Source of the DNA: an uncultured Prevotella sp.
Lineage (GTDB): Bacteria; Bacteroidota; Bacteroidia; Bacteroidales; Bacteroidaceae
DNA: 45,908 bases
Assembly (NCBI GenBank): GCA_944319795.1
Contig: CALUFA010000018.1
Coordinates: 1 to 45,908, forward strand
Reading direction: 5' to 3'
Below, piece after piece: positions 7,000 to 16,056 of the stretch; within the stretch, counting starts at the first letter, position 1; each line of letters starts with the position of its first letter. Position numbers and translations under genes: made by a program. The notes under the pieces were generated by a model that did not search any database, was not told where the DNA came from, and was given only the letters and a program-made list of their open reading frames with translations.

Positions 7000-9549
7000 A
7001 TGAGAAAACTTTTTATATTGTTGCTTTTAACGCTTACACAAACAGTGCCGGCGCAAATAATAAAAGGAATAGTGGTCGACGAGGAAAGCGGCGACACCAT
7101 CCCTCATACCGGAGTGCAATATAAAAACGATGAGACCTCGATTGCATGCGACCGCACAGGCCATTTCGCCATAGAGAGGCGCAACGGTGAATACCTTACG
7201 TTCAGCGCAGTGGGTTACAAGACATTAAGCATACTCATCGGGCCTAACACTCCGCCGGAAATGCGCATCACGCTGAAAGCGGAGACGAAACACTTGCAAG
7301 AGGTTACTATAAAAGCCAAGCGGGGGAAATACAGCCGTAAGAACAACCCCGCCGTAGAACTGATGAAAAGGGTTATAGCCGCAAAGAAGCGCACTGACTT
7401 AGCCAACCACGACCACTACCAGTTCAACAAATACCAGAAACTTACTTTTGCGATAAACGACATAAACCCGGCAACACTCGAAAAAGAAAAAACAAAGAAA
7501 AAACAGTGGCTGCTGAACCAGATCGAGATGTGCCCGTACAACAACAAGCTGATTCTGCCATTGTCGGTAGACGAGACCGTTACGCAAAACCTTTACCGCA
7601 AAGACCCTAAGAACGAGAAAACGATAGTATTGGGACAAAACACCACCGGCGTAGGCGACCTGATAGAAACCGGCGACATACTGAACACGGTCTTAAAAGA
7701 CGTTTTCACCGACGTTGACATTTACGACGACCAAATCAGGCTGCTGCAATATCCTTTCACAAGTCCGATAGGAAAAGACGCCGTAGCCTTTTACAGGTTC
7801 TATATCGTAGACACCGTGCGTGTAGACCGCGACGAGTGTTACCATCTGCAATTCCTACCCAACAACCAGCAAGACTTCGGATTCAGCGGCGAGCTGTGGA
7901 TACTCACCGACTCCACGCTGCACGTAAAGAAATGCAAACTGTCGTTGCCGAAAAAGACCGACGTGAACTTCACCGACAACCTGAGCATCGAACAGGAATA
8001 CACCAAGCTGCCAAACGGCGAATGGGCGCTGACTACCGACGACATGATCGTGGAAATGTCTGTCGTCAAATTCCTTACGAAGTTCATCGTAATAAGGACG
8101 ACGAGAATGTCCGACTACGCCTTCGACGAAATACCCGATAAACTGTTCAAGGGCAAGACCAAAATTGTGTACGAACCAGACTCGAAAATGAAAGACGAAG
8201 CCTTTTGGAACGAGAACCGGGGCGTACATCTGACAAAAAGTGAGAATTCGATGGAAACCTTCATCAAGAACCTTTCCAACATACGCGGATTCAAATACAT
8301 ACTGTTCGGACTGAAGGCGGTCATCGAGAACTTTGTCGAAACAAGCAAGAAAAGCTACGTCGACATAGGGCCTATAAACACGATGATAAGCACCAACTTC
8401 ATCGACGGCGTGCGCACCAGGCTCAGCGCGCAGACCACGGCCAACCTGTTCCCCCGTTTCTTCATATCGGGATATTACGCAAGGGGATGGGACAGCCGTA
8501 AAGACTACTACAAGGGACAGCTGACTTATTCGTTCAACAAGAAAGAATACATGCCGTGGGAGTTCCCCAAGCGCACGCTTACCCTGACCTCTACATACGA
8601 CGTCTGCTCGCCGTCGGACAAATTCATGCCGACCGACAAGGACAACGTGTTCACCGCGTTCAAATGGACGGAAGTAGACAAGATGATGTTCTACAACCGC
8701 CAGGAACTGGCTTTCGAGTATGAAACGGAATGGGGATTCAAGACCACCGCTAAACTGAAAACCGAGGAAAACGAGGCTTGCGGCTCGCTGTTCTTCACGC
8801 CGTTGGCTGAATACGACCCCGCCCAACCGGCCGTAACGCACGGCAAAATCAGGACTACCGAAGCATCGCTGCAACTGAGATACGCACCCGGAGAGACTTA
8901 CGTCAACACCAAGCAACGCCGATTGCGCGTAAACTTCGATCCGCCAGTGTTCACGCTCAGCCATACGGTCGGCGTAAAGGGCGTGCTCGGCGGCGACTAC
9001 GACTACAACTTCACCGAAGCGAGTGTCTACAAACGCTTCTGGCTGAACAGCTGGGGAAAAGTAGACGTAACGGTAAGGGGAGGAGTGCAATGGAACAAAG
9101 TGCCGTTCCCGTTGCTGATAATGCCGGCCGCAAACCTGTCGTACATCGTCGAGGACGGCACTTTCAGCCTCATCAATAACATGGAATTCCTCAACGACCG
9201 CTACGCCAGCCTCGACCTGTCGTGGGACCTGAACGGTAAGCTGTTCAACCGAATACCGCTGCTGAAAAAACTCAAATGGCGCGAATGGCTCGGCATAAAA
9301 TGCCTGTGGGGCACGCTTACCGACAAGAACAACCCTACCCTCGCGCGCAACGCCGGCGACCCGTTGCTGATGCAATTCCCCGAAGGCTCGTACATTATGG
9401 ACCCTAAACGCCCGTACATAGAACTCGTGGCCGGCATCCACAACATATTCAAACTGATCCACGTACAGTTCATACACCGCCTGAACTACAACAACCTGCC
9501 TACGGCCACGAAAAACGGCGTGCGCATAATGGTCAGGGTTACATTCTAA
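7000..9549 (+). CDS. DUF5686 outer-membrane-associated protein with CarboxypepD_reg-like domain
   Basis: This 849-residue protein has a signal peptide (about residues 1-18, ending VPA). An N-terminal beta-sandwich follows (IIKGIVVDEESGDTIPHTGV, then FAIE...), of the kind found at the start of many Bacteroidetes outer-membrane proteins. The large remainder is DUF5686, rich in alternating beta strands with aromatic residues towards a C-terminal VRIMVRVTF, consistent with an outer-membrane barrel end. Its function is not established. It starts 32 bases after the HAD gene, so it could be read with the lipid cluster, but nothing links it in function. Confidence 0.85.
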   Translation: MRKLFILLLLTLTQTVPAQIIKGIVVDEESGDTIPHTGVQYKNDETSIACDRTGHFAIERRNGEYLTFSAVGYKTLSILIGPNTPPEMRITLKAETKHLQEVTIKAKRGKYSRKNNPAVELMKRVIAAKKRTDLANHDHYQFNKYQKLTFAINDINPATLEKEKTKKKQWLLNQIEMCPYNNKLILPLSVDETVTQNLYRKDPKNEKTIVLGQNTTGVGDLIETGDILNTVLKDVFTDVDIYDDQIRLLQYPFTSPIGKDAVAFYRFYIVDTVRVDRDECYHLQFLPNNQQDFGFSGELWILTDSTLHVKKCKLSLPKKTDVNFTDNLSIEQEYTKLPNGEWALTTDDMIVEMSVVKFLTKFIVIRTTRMSDYAFDEIPDKLFKGKTKIVYEPDSKMKDEAFWNENRGVHLTKSENSMETFIKNLSNIRGFKYILFGLKAVIENFVETSKKSYVDIGPINTMISTNFIDGVRTRLSAQTTANLFPRFFISGYYARGWDSRKDYYKGQLTYSFNKKEYMPWEFPKRTLTLTSTYDVCSPSDKFMPTDKDNVFTAFKWTEVDKMMFYNRQELAFEYETEWGFKTTAKLKTEENEACGSLFFTPLAEYDPAQPAVTHGKIRTTEASLQLRYAPGETYVNTKQRRLRVNFDPPVFTLSHTVGVKGVLGGDYDYNFTEASVYKRFWLNSWGKVDVTVRGGVQWNKVPFPLLIMPAANLSYIVEDGTFSLINNMEFLNDRYASLDLSWDLNGKLFNRIPLLKKLKWREWLGIKCLWGTLTDKNNPTLARNAGDPLLMQFPEGSYIMDPKRPYIELVAGIHNIFKLIHVQFIHRLNYNNLPTATKNGVRIMVRVTF

Positions 9550-9592
9550 CGGCCGACTAACGAAAATCGCATAAAAAAACGGGAAACAAGTA

Positions 9593-9667
9593 CGGATAAT
9601 GGAAATTTATGATTAGCTTTGTACATTATTGATAACGACAATAGCAATCATGGATTTCCATTATCCG
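9593..9667 (+). promoter_or_regulatory. -7 box inside a 14-bp inverted repeat
   Basis: TAGCTTTG at 9614-9621 fits the -7 consensus for the thioesterase gene. It is bracketed by 14-base perfectly complementary arms at 9593-9606 and 9654-9667; the right arm is followed by six Ts. The structure could be an operator, a leader hairpin, or a terminator for the upstream gene. Confidence 0.5.
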
Positions 9668-9703
9668 TTTTTTCAACCTAAAATAAAACCAAATTAAAGG
9701 CTT

Positions 9704-10189
9704 ATGAGAAAAATAAAGAACCCGTGGATGCAGAAAGAAGGCTACGACTGTTTCGGCTGCAGCCCCGACAACCCGATCGGAATACACATGGAATTTTACG
9801 AAGACGGCGACGACATCGTCAGCTTTTGGAACCCCAAGACGCATTACCAGGGATGGGTGGACACGATGCACGGCGGAATACTGGCCACCATCGCCGACGA
9901 GACGGCCGGTTGGGTAGTGTTCAGGAAGCTGCAAACCAGCGGCATGACCACCAAACTCGAACTGAAATACAAGAAACCCGTAATGACCACCGACCCGCAA
10001 ATCACCGTGCGCGGACGCATAGCCGAGCAACGCCGCAACCTCGTAACGATAGACGTAAGCATAGAAAACTCCAAAGGAGAGGCATGCGTAGAAGGCCGCG
10101 CAACATACTTCGCCTTCAACAAGGCGCAAGCGGCCGAAATGGGTTTCACCTCGTGCGACCTCGAAGGCGACGAGCTTCTGCCCATGTAA
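9704..10189 (+). CDS. PaaI-family hotdog thioesterase
   Basis: This is a 161-residue single hotdog domain. HGGILATIADETAGWVVF around residues 57-74 is the active-site helix of the PaaI/YbdG-type acyl-CoA thioesterases, with the Asp/Glu pair in ADE. The N-terminus has FGCSPDNPIG, a CxxD-like loop common in the branch often annotated as 4HBT. It probably hydrolyses a CoA thioester in the cytoplasm. It is monocistronic with its own -7 box. The start at 9704 is supported by that box and the absence of upstream homology. Confidence 0.82.
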   Translation: MRKIKNPWMQKEGYDCFGCSPDNPIGIHMEFYEDGDDIVSFWNPKTHYQGWVDTMHGGILATIADETAGWVVFRKLQTSGMTTKLELKYKKPVMTTDPQITVRGRIAEQRRNLVTIDVSIENSKGEACVEGRATYFAFNKAQAAEMGFTSCDLEGDELLPM

Positions 10190-10350
10190 GCACTCCCTAA
10201 TGCGCCCCAGACGAAGAGCATTCCGCAAAGTGTCTGCAAATATCTGAAAAACTGCGCTTTACTCATTACATTATGTAAGTTCGGTATGAGAATTATTTCA
10301 CAAAAAGTATCATGAATATCCGCAATACTCCAATGATTTCATCCTCTTCT

Positions 10351-10482
10351 AAGAAGTCTATGGCATTCCGTCATTCCGGGCCGGGACCCGGAATCCAGTG
10401 TATGCAGCCAAGTTGTTGACGAAAATGTATTTCCTGGATTCCGGGTCTCGGCCCGGAATGACGGAATGCCACAGACTTCTTA
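10351..10482. repeat. 48-bp GC-rich inverted repeat (dispersed element)
   Basis: Arms 10351-10398 and 10434-10481 are complementary with two mismatches; the inner core is CCGGGYCTCGGCCCGG-like. The right arm is the same sequence as the window start. GATTTCAT-type direct repeats flank both sides. Confidence 0.85.
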
Positions 10483-10693
10483 CGCTTTAGAATGATTTCA
10501 TTTTCTTATACCGAACTCACGTACTTTTTACGGTTTAGGATGATTTCCTTTTTCGTATACCGAACTGATGTTATCCCGAACTCGCGTATTATTATGACAT
10601 TTAGATATTTCACGTTTTTAATGTCACAATGTCACGACGTGGCGTAATGGGTTGATTTTCATTCTGTTAGGTTGTGACATTAAAATATCGCCA

Positions 10694-10738
10694 CCGTCAC
10701 CACTATCACACATGCGGATTGCGTGACAGTGGTGACGG
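10694..10738. repeat. 16-bp hairpin with GTGAC repeats
   Basis: CCGTCACCACTATCAC (10694-10709) pairs with GTGACAGTGGTGACGG (10723-10738) with one G-T pair. GTCACAATGTCAC near 10623 and its inverse GTGACATTGTGA near 10797 frame it. Confidence 0.7.
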
Positions 10739-11074
10739 TTCGGTTTGTCTTATTGTCACGGCGTAATTCATTGATACACAGACGTATAGGTCGGATGTGA
10801 CATTGTGAAGGTAAATCAGGGATGAAATAATCATTCATTAATTTTTTTCCTTAGAGGAAAAATTTGGATATAACGAATTTTATTCTTCCGAGTTTTGCGG
10901 ATGTTTCAAGCCGTGTTTTACGTTCCAATATGCAGCCTTTCAGCTTGTAAAAGGTTGCCTTTTGGAACGCCAAACACGGCTTTTGGGTTTACTGACGGAA
11001 ACATGATTGCACGGCATACGCCGCCGGCACCGTACCAAAAGTGCACATTACATGATAAAACAGCATAAAATATT

Positions 11075-11114
11075 ACGTAAACGTTTGCGTATTTTGCCGA
11101 TTTTATTACCTTTG
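11075..11114 (+). promoter_or_regulatory. lacI-type gene promoter with overlapping operator-like palindrome
   Basis: TTTG at 11084-11087, a 19-base spacer and TACCTTTG at 11107-11114 match the Bacteroidetes -33/-7 promoter exactly. Bases 11075-11090, ACGTAAACGTTTGCGT, form a 16-base palindrome with one mismatched pair, centred on the CG typical of LacI-family operators, and cover the -33 box. Autorepression by the downstream regulator is inferred. Confidence 0.65.
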
Positions 11115-11220
11115 CATAAAACATTCCAAGCGGACAACGTTACGGCAAGACGTACCCGGCAGGGCTGCGCCTGCCATACAGGTTTAGCCGGGAACAAACC
11201 CATCCAGTTTAAATAACCCT

Positions 11221-12243
11221 ATGGGACAACGCAGAACATCACTGAAGGAAATGGCCGAACAGTTGGGCGTCAGCATAGCGACCGTGTCACGGGCGCTGAG
11301 GGACAGCCATGAAGTAGGCGAAGAGATGAGGACGAAGATACAGGCTTTGGCAAAAAAGCTGAATTACAGGCCGAACCCCTTCGCGCAAAGCCTGAAGCGG
11401 AAAACGCAAAAAGTGATAGGCGTCGTTGTGCCAAACCTCGTCACGCATTACTACGCAGCTGTGCTCGACGGCATAGAAGACTACGCCTCGAAAGCCGGCT
11501 ACGCCGTAATCGCGGCCAATAGCCACGAAGACCATTCAAGGGAGGAAAAGGCCGTAGACAACTTCGTCAACATGTACGTTGTAGGCATCATAGCATGCCT
11601 CGCGCAAGACACGATAGACTATTCGCATTTCGTAAAAATCAACAACATGGGCATTCCGCTCGTGTTCTTCGCTCGCACATGCCTGCCCGAGATGTTCTCT
11701 TCCGTCGTGTCAAACGGCGACGAGGCGGCAAAAGAGGCCACGCTGCACCTCATCGACACGGGCAGCCGCCGCATAGCCTTCATCGGCGGCCCGCGCCACC
11801 TCGACATGGTGAAACGCCGCAAGCACGGCTATCTTGAAGCACTGCGCGAAAGGGGCATGGAGATAGACCGCTCAATAATAGTAAACGGCAGCATCAACTA
11901 CGACTACGCACGGGAGGCTACGATGAAAATACTGCAACGCAACGACCGCCCCGACGCCATACTCGCGTTCAACGACATAATAACTTACGCCGCCTTCGAC
12001 GCGATAAAGACGCTCGGCTTGCGCATACCCGAAGACGTTGCCATAATCGGCTTCACGGAAACGGAAACTTCGGTATTCGTCACTCCAAAACTGTCGGCGA
12101 TAATGGACCAGGCCCACCTGACGGGCGAACGCGTGTGCGAGCTGCTGCTCAGGAACATAGAGGGCGACAAGAAGATATATAAGGAAATAGTCCCTATGCA
12201 ATTAGAAATCAGGGAAAGCTCGGACAAGAGAATTAAGAGTTAA
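11221..12243 (+). CDS. LacI-family transcriptional regulator
   Basis: This 340-residue repressor-type regulator has an N-terminal helix-turn-helix at about residues 6-26 (TSLKEMAEQLGVSIATVSRA) and a hinge ending around residue 60. It has a periplasmic-binding-protein-like effector domain with VIGVVVPN, FIGGPRHLDM and DVAIIGFTE. The recognition helix VSIATVSRAL is standard for binding operators with a central CG. No sugar-utilisation gene is adjacent, so its effector is unknown and its targets are probably elsewhere besides itself. The leader between promoter and start is ~100 bases. The stop codon lies inside an AT-rich palindrome. Confidence 0.9.
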   Translation: MGQRRTSLKEMAEQLGVSIATVSRALRDSHEVGEEMRTKIQALAKKLNYRPNPFAQSLKRKTQKVIGVVVPNLVTHYYAAVLDGIEDYASKAGYAVIAANSHEDHSREEKAVDNFVNMYVVGIIACLAQDTIDYSHFVKINNMGIPLVFFARTCLPEMFSSVVSNGDEAAKEATLHLIDTGSRRIAFIGGPRHLDMVKRRKHGYLEALRERGMEIDRSIIVNGSINYDYAREATMKILQRNDRPDAILAFNDIITYAAFDAIKTLGLRIPEDVAIIGFTETETSVFVTPKLSAIMDQAHLTGERVCELLLRNIEGDKKIYKEIVPMQLEIRESSDKRIKS

Positions 12244-12326
12244 GAGTTAAGAATTAAGAAAATATGACTTGTAGGTAAACAAACAATGGTGACTTTCTTA
12301 ACTCTTAATGCTTAACTCTTAATTCT
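12229..12326. repeat. AT-rich inverted repeat between convergent genes
   Basis: Arms 12229-12260 and 12295-12326 (32 bases each) pair with three mismatches and are built of TTAAGAG/TTAAGAA heptamers. The element overlaps the stop codon of the LacI gene and sits before the end of the convergent DciA-like gene, so it may end transcription both ways. Confidence 0.75.
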
Positions 12327-12344
12327 CAATTAATTCTTAACAGT

Positions 12345-12635
12345 TTAAAAAAACTTTATATCAGTAATTATGTTCGCGCCGGCTTCAACGTTCAGGTTCT
12401 TAACGAGTCTCTCGCGCATCATCGACAAGTCGGCGCGCAAGGCCGGATTTAGGATTTTAACGAACAAGGTCTGGTTCCTGATGAATTTCTCGCCCGTGTA
12501 CTTTTCAACGGCACTGCCGACCACCCTGCCCCACGAATCAATCAGCCGGCGCTGCTGCAAGGGCGTCTCAAGGCCGTCGTGCCTCAGGCATTGGGCCAGG
12601 ATGTCCGCCAAAGTCTGAACCTCACGCCTGAACAT
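12345..12635 (-). CDS. DUF721 (DciA-like) protein
   Basis: This small 96-residue protein has the DUF721 core: SWGRVVGSAVEKYT, then LFVKILNPALRADLSMMRE. DUF721 includes DciA, which helps load the replicative helicase in bacteria that lack DnaC. Short DUF721 proteins next to recF are common in Bacteroidetes. Its start overlaps the end of recF by 14 bases, so the two are likely co-translated. Whether this short form is a true DciA is inference from the family and the neighbour. Confidence 0.78.
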   Translation of the reverse strand: MFRREVQTLADILAQCLRHDGLETPLQQRRLIDSWGRVVGSAVEKYTGEKFIRNQTLFVKILNPALRADLSMMRERLVKNLNVEAGANIITDIKFF

Positions 12636-13743
12636 CGCCCGCCTCCATACGGCTTATTACGCCGTTTTCTACATGAAACAACTTGTAATCCAACCGGCTT
12701 CCGCCCAATATGCGGTCGAGATGCTCGCGGTTGGTGTCGGTCAGGAATATCTGCCCGAAGCCGTCTCCGCCCACGATCCGCACAATCTGTTCAACACGGC
12801 CGGCGTCGAGCTTGTCGAAAACATCGTCGAGCAATAATATCGGGCGCACGCCTTTCCTTACGTTCTTAAGAAACTCGAACTGCGCAAGTTTCAACGATAT
12901 GACGAACGTCTTTGTCTGCCCCTGGCTGCCCTCGCGCCTTATCGGATAGCCGCCGATAAGCATCTCAAGGTCGTCGCGGTGTATGCCGTGCAGCGAATAG
13001 CCTACGGCGCGGTCCTTATGCCTGTCGCGCCGTATTACGTCGAGCAGCGGTCCGCGTTGGCAATGGGACACATAGCGCAGCGAAACCTGCTCCTTCTCTT
13101 GTGAAATATCCCTGTAAAAACGTTGGAACAGCGGCACAAGCTCGCCTACGAACGCATCGCGCTTGCGGTAAACCGTCTCGCCCTCGGCCGCCATCTGCTC
13201 CTCCCATAATGCGATAAGGTCGGCGTCGGGCTCCTCCTCCGCCCTCAACAACGAGTTACGTTGCTGCAAAGCCTTGTTGTAACGGTTCAACGCGTCGATG
13301 TAAGTCGCGTCATATTGCGACACTACCACATCCATCAGGCGGCGGCGCTCCTCGCTTCCGCCGTCGACAAGCACGGTGTCGGAAGGCGATACGAATATCA
13401 ACGGTATGAATCCGATATGGCCCGAGAGCCGCTTATATTCCTTCTTATTACGCTTGAAATGCTTCTTTGAACCGGCCTTCATGCCGCATGTAACGTTCTC
13501 GTAGTCGCCGTCGTCGGTTACATAACGGCCGTCGAGCATGAAAAAATCGCATCCGTGGCGCACTACATGCGAATCGGGAACGGAACATGAACTACGGCAA
13601 AACGAAAGGTAATAAACTGCGTCGAGCAAGTTGGTCTTGCCTTCGCCGTTATGGCCTATGAAACAATTCAATTTCGGCGAAAAAACAAGATCGGCCTCGC
13701 TTATGTTCTTATAATTCAATATCGACAATTTATTCAAAAACAT
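12622..13743 (-). CDS. recF: DNA replication and repair protein RecF
   Basis: This is a 373-residue SMC-like ATPase that loads RecA at gapped DNA with RecO and RecR. The Walker A GHNGEGKT is at residues 30-37, after the conserved start LNKLSILNYKNI. The signature region GSQGQTKTFVISLKLAQF lies near residue 270, and Walker B LLLDDVFDKLD near residue 300. Length is close to the family norm. It is the first gene of a two-gene minus-strand unit with the DciA-like gene, divergent from the TPR gene. Confidence 0.95.
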   Translation of the reverse strand: MFLNKLSILNYKNISEADLVFSPKLNCFIGHNGEGKTNLLDAVYYLSFCRSSCSVPDSHVVRHGCDFFMLDGRYVTDDGDYENVTCGMKAGSKKHFKRNKKEYKRLSGHIGFIPLIFVSPSDTVLVDGGSEERRRLMDVVVSQYDATYIDALNRYNKALQQRNSLLRAEEEPDADLIALWEEQMAAEGETVYRKRDAFVGELVPLFQRFYRDISQEKEQVSLRYVSHCQRGPLLDVIRRDRHKDRAVGYSLHGIHRDDLEMLIGGYPIRREGSQGQTKTFVISLKLAQFEFLKNVRKGVRPILLLDDVFDKLDAGRVEQIVRIVGGDGFGQIFLTDTNREHLDRILGGSRLDYKLFHVENGVISRMEAGDVQA

Positions 13744-13839
13744 CTGTTCCGTAGCTCAAATTTCAATGCAAAGTTAGTCGGTTGCCAATAAAAAACAAAA
13801 AAAGTCGACGATAAATTTCAATATTCAGGATAAAATCAG

Positions 13840-13847
13840 TAATTTTG
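13840..13847 (+). promoter_or_regulatory. -7 box for the TPR-ribH unit
   Basis: TAATTTTG fits the consensus and lies 41 bases before the ATG at 13888. Confidence 0.5.
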
Positions 13848-13887
13848 CCACGCTTTATAAATCAGCAAATTAAAATCATAAACATAA

Positions 13888-14583
13888 ATGGCAAATCTTA
13901 AGGAACAGAAGGGCACAATGGAAGATGCCCTCAGTCAGAAAGAGGCGGTCTTCATGAAGCACAAGAAGTCCATCGCTATCGTTATTGTTTTAGTAATCCT
14001 CGTAATCGGAGGCTTCCTCTGCTACGACACATACGTGTCAGGTCCGAGGGAGCAAGAAGCCAGCACGGTTTTGGCCAAGGGCCAGGAGTACTTCGCCAAC
14101 CAGCAATACGAGATTGCGCTGAAAGGCGACAGCACCGGATACAAAGGTTTCTTGAGCATAGCTTCCGACTATGGCAGCACCGACGCAGGCAACTTGGCAA
14201 ACCTTTATGCCGGATTGTGCTACGCCAACCTCGACAAATGGAACGACGCCGTAAAATATCTTGAAGAATATTCTCCGGCCAACGACGAAATGGTTAGTCC
14301 TGCCGCTACTGCCGCACTTGGCAACGCCTACGCACACGTAAAGCAGCTCGACAAGGCCGTTGAGTGCCTCAAGAAAGCCGCAAGCATGGCCGACGGCGAA
14401 GCCGCCGACAAGACAAACAACAGCATTTCGCCGAGTTTCCTCCTGCAAGCCGGTGAAATACTTGAAAGCCAAGGCAAGAAAGACGAAGCCCTGAAAATAT
14501 ACCAGGACATCAAGAAGAAATATGTCAACTCACCGATATACGGCGAGATTGACAAATATATCGAACGCGTTTCAGTAAAATAA
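13888..14583 (+). CDS. Membrane-anchored tetratricopeptide-repeat protein
   Basis: This 231-residue protein has a short cytoplasmic start, one transmembrane helix at about residues 31-47 ([20 protein letters not shown]), and an external part with TPR helices. These include [36 protein letters not shown] and [17 protein letters not shown]. The layout resembles YfgM-type ancillary chaperone anchors, but the role in Bacteroidetes is not known. The stop codon overlaps the ATG of ribH by one base (TAATG), so it is likely co-translated with it, although no functional tie to riboflavin is evident. Confidence 0.8.
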   Translation: MANLKEQKGTMEDALSQKEAVFMKHKKSIAIVIVLVILVIGGFLCYDTYVSGPREQEASTVLAKGQEYFANQQYEIALKGDSTGYKGFLSIASDYGSTDAGNLANLYAGLCYANLDKWNDAVKYLEEYSPANDEMVSPAATAALGNAYAHVKQLDKAVECLKKAASMADGEAADKTNNSISPSFLLQAGEILESQGKKDEALKIYQDIKKKYVNSPIYGEIDKYIERVSVK

Positions 14584-15059
14584 TGGCCACATCACTCCAC
14601 AACCTGTCAGACTATGACCCGACGAAAATACCGGACGCAAGCAACATGTGCTTCGGTATCGTCGTTGCGGAATGGAATCCTGAAATAACCGGAGCGCTTC
14701 TCGATGGTGCCGTGAAAACGTTGGAGAAGCACGGCGCGCTGCCCGAAAACATTCATGTAAAGACTGTTCCCGGCAGTTTTGAGTTAATCTACGGCGCCCA
14801 CCAGATGACGCTTAACGGCGGATACGACGCTATTATCATACTCGGAAGCGTGATACGGGGCGAAACGCCACACTTCGACTACATCTGCCAAGGCGTTACA
14901 TACGGAATTGCCAAACTTAACGCAAAAAGTGAAATACCCGTCATCTACGGCCTGTTGACCACCAACGACCTGCAACAAGCAAAAGACCGTAGCGGTGGCA
15001 GGCTCGGCAACAAAGGCGACGAGTGCGCAATAGACGCTATCAAAATGGCGAAATTCTAA
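14583..15059 (+). CDS. ribH: 6,7-dimethyl-8-ribityllumazine synthase
   Basis: This is a 158-residue lumazine synthase. It condenses 5-amino-6-ribitylamino-uracil with dihydroxybutanone phosphate to form the riboflavin precursor. The family sequence is clear: [41 protein letters not shown] with the catalytic His in [20 protein letters not shown] and the KGDECA end. It follows the TPR gene directly. A hairpin (15081-15112) follows it. Confidence 0.96.
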   Translation: MATSLHNLSDYDPTKIPDASNMCFGIVVAEWNPEITGALLDGAVKTLEKHGALPENIHVKTVPGSFELIYGAHQMTLNGGYDAIIILGSVIRGETPHFDYICQGVTYGIAKLNAKSEIPVIYGLLTTNDLQQAKDRSGGRLGNKGDECAIDAIKMAKF

Positions 15060-15080
15060 TCCAAACAACAAACATACGCC

Positions 15081-15112
15081 CACCCCAACCCTCAAATTCG
15101 AGGATTGGGGTG
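15081..15112 (+). terminator. Hairpin terminator after ribH
   Basis: CACCCCAACCCTC (15081-15093) pairs with GAGGATTGGGGTG (15100-15112) with one G-T pair and a six-base loop, followed by AGTTTTAATC. Confidence 0.65.
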
Positions 15113-15130
15113 AGTTTTAATCTCACTATT

Positions 15131-15886
15131 ATGAAACTCATCTCATGGAATGTCAACGGGCTGCGCGCCTGCGAAGGCAAAGGTTTCAGCGACTCGTTCA
15201 AGCAACTCGATGCCGATTTTTTCTGCCTTCAGGAGACGAAAATGCAGCACGGACAACTTGATTTGGCGTTCGACGGTTACCAATCTTATTGGAATTACGC
15301 CGAAAAAAAAGGCTATTCAGGCACGGCCATATTCACAAGGCATGAGCCGTTGGGCGTGTCTTACGGTCTCGGCATTGACGAGCACGACCACGAAGGGCGC
15401 GTAATCACGCTCGAAATGCCCGACTTCTACCTTATAAACGTCTACACGCCAAATTCACAAGACGGACTGAAAAGGCTCGACTACCGCATGACATGGGACG
15501 ACGCCTTCCGTGAATATCTTTTACGTTTGGATGCCGTAAAACCGGTCATTGCCTGCGGCGATATGAACGTTGCCCATGAGGAAATAGACCTGAAGAATCC
15601 AAAAACGAACCGCCGCAACGCCGGTTTCACGGACGAAGAGCGCGAGAAGTTCACCAAGTTGCTCTCATCCGGTTTTATAGACACGTTCCGTTACTTTTAT
15701 CCGGAGAAGGAAGGGGCTTATTCATGGTGGTCGTATAGGTTCAAGGCACGCGAAAAGAACGCCGGTTGGCGCATCGATTACTTCATCGTTTCCGACAAAC
15801 TTTCAGACAATATAAAATCGGCAAGCATACACAACGAAATATACGGCTCCGACCATTGCCCCGTAGAACTTGAAATCAAGCTATAA
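15131..15886 (+). CDS. xth: Exodeoxyribonuclease III (AP endonuclease)
   Basis: This is a 251-residue ExoIII/APE1-type enzyme that incises at abasic sites in base-excision repair. The start at 15131 is chosen because MKLISWNVNGLRAC is the conserved beginning; the ORF runs further upstream only through the terminator. Metal ligand Glu in LQETK, ACGDMNVAHEEIDLKNPK, the substrate loop AYSWWSYRF, WRIDYF and the closing GSDHCPV (active-site His) are all present. Length is normal. Confidence 0.95.
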   Translation: MKLISWNVNGLRACEGKGFSDSFKQLDADFFCLQETKMQHGQLDLAFDGYQSYWNYAEKKGYSGTAIFTRHEPLGVSYGLGIDEHDHEGRVITLEMPDFYLINVYTPNSQDGLKRLDYRMTWDDAFREYLLRLDAVKPVIACGDMNVAHEEIDLKNPKTNRRNAGFTDEEREKFTKLLSSGFIDTFRYFYPEKEGAYSWWSYRFKAREKNAGWRIDYFIVSDKLSDNIKSASIHNEIYGSDHCPVELEIKL

Positions 15887-15982
15887 ACAAGCATGCAACC
15901 ATTGACATGCGGCATTTAGGCGGCATTACCATAAAAAAACAAAAAATTGCCACCGCCGACATGTTATATGGTGGAAAATAAG

Positions 15983-15990
15983 TAATTTTG
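15983..15990 (+). promoter_or_regulatory. -7 box for the DUF4199 gene
   Basis: TAATTTTG fits the consensus and lies 67 bases before the ATG at 16057. Confidence 0.5.
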
Positions 15991-16056
15991 CAGCAAATTA
16001 AACGGCACAGCTTATCAGCACCGGATAACATTAACATCATATTTGGGAATTGAAAA

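Larger units (their letters stand above)
10190..11075. other. Long gene-free interval filled with repeats
   Basis: No credible gene lies in this ~900-base stretch. It holds a large GC-rich inverted repeat (10351-10482) and three copies of TATACCGAACT-like or CCGAACT motifs between 10507 and 10583. It also has GTCACAATGTCAC-type repeats and a 16-bp hairpin (10694-10738), and an AAAAGG/CCTTTT module region (about 10905-10990). It looks like a sink for intergenic repeats between two transcription units. Confidence 0.75.

Noticed and set aside
7855-9477. 540-residue open frame on the minus strand
   Set aside because: It lies wholly antisense to the DUF5686 gene, has no recognisable motif, and its composition is that of a shadow frame.
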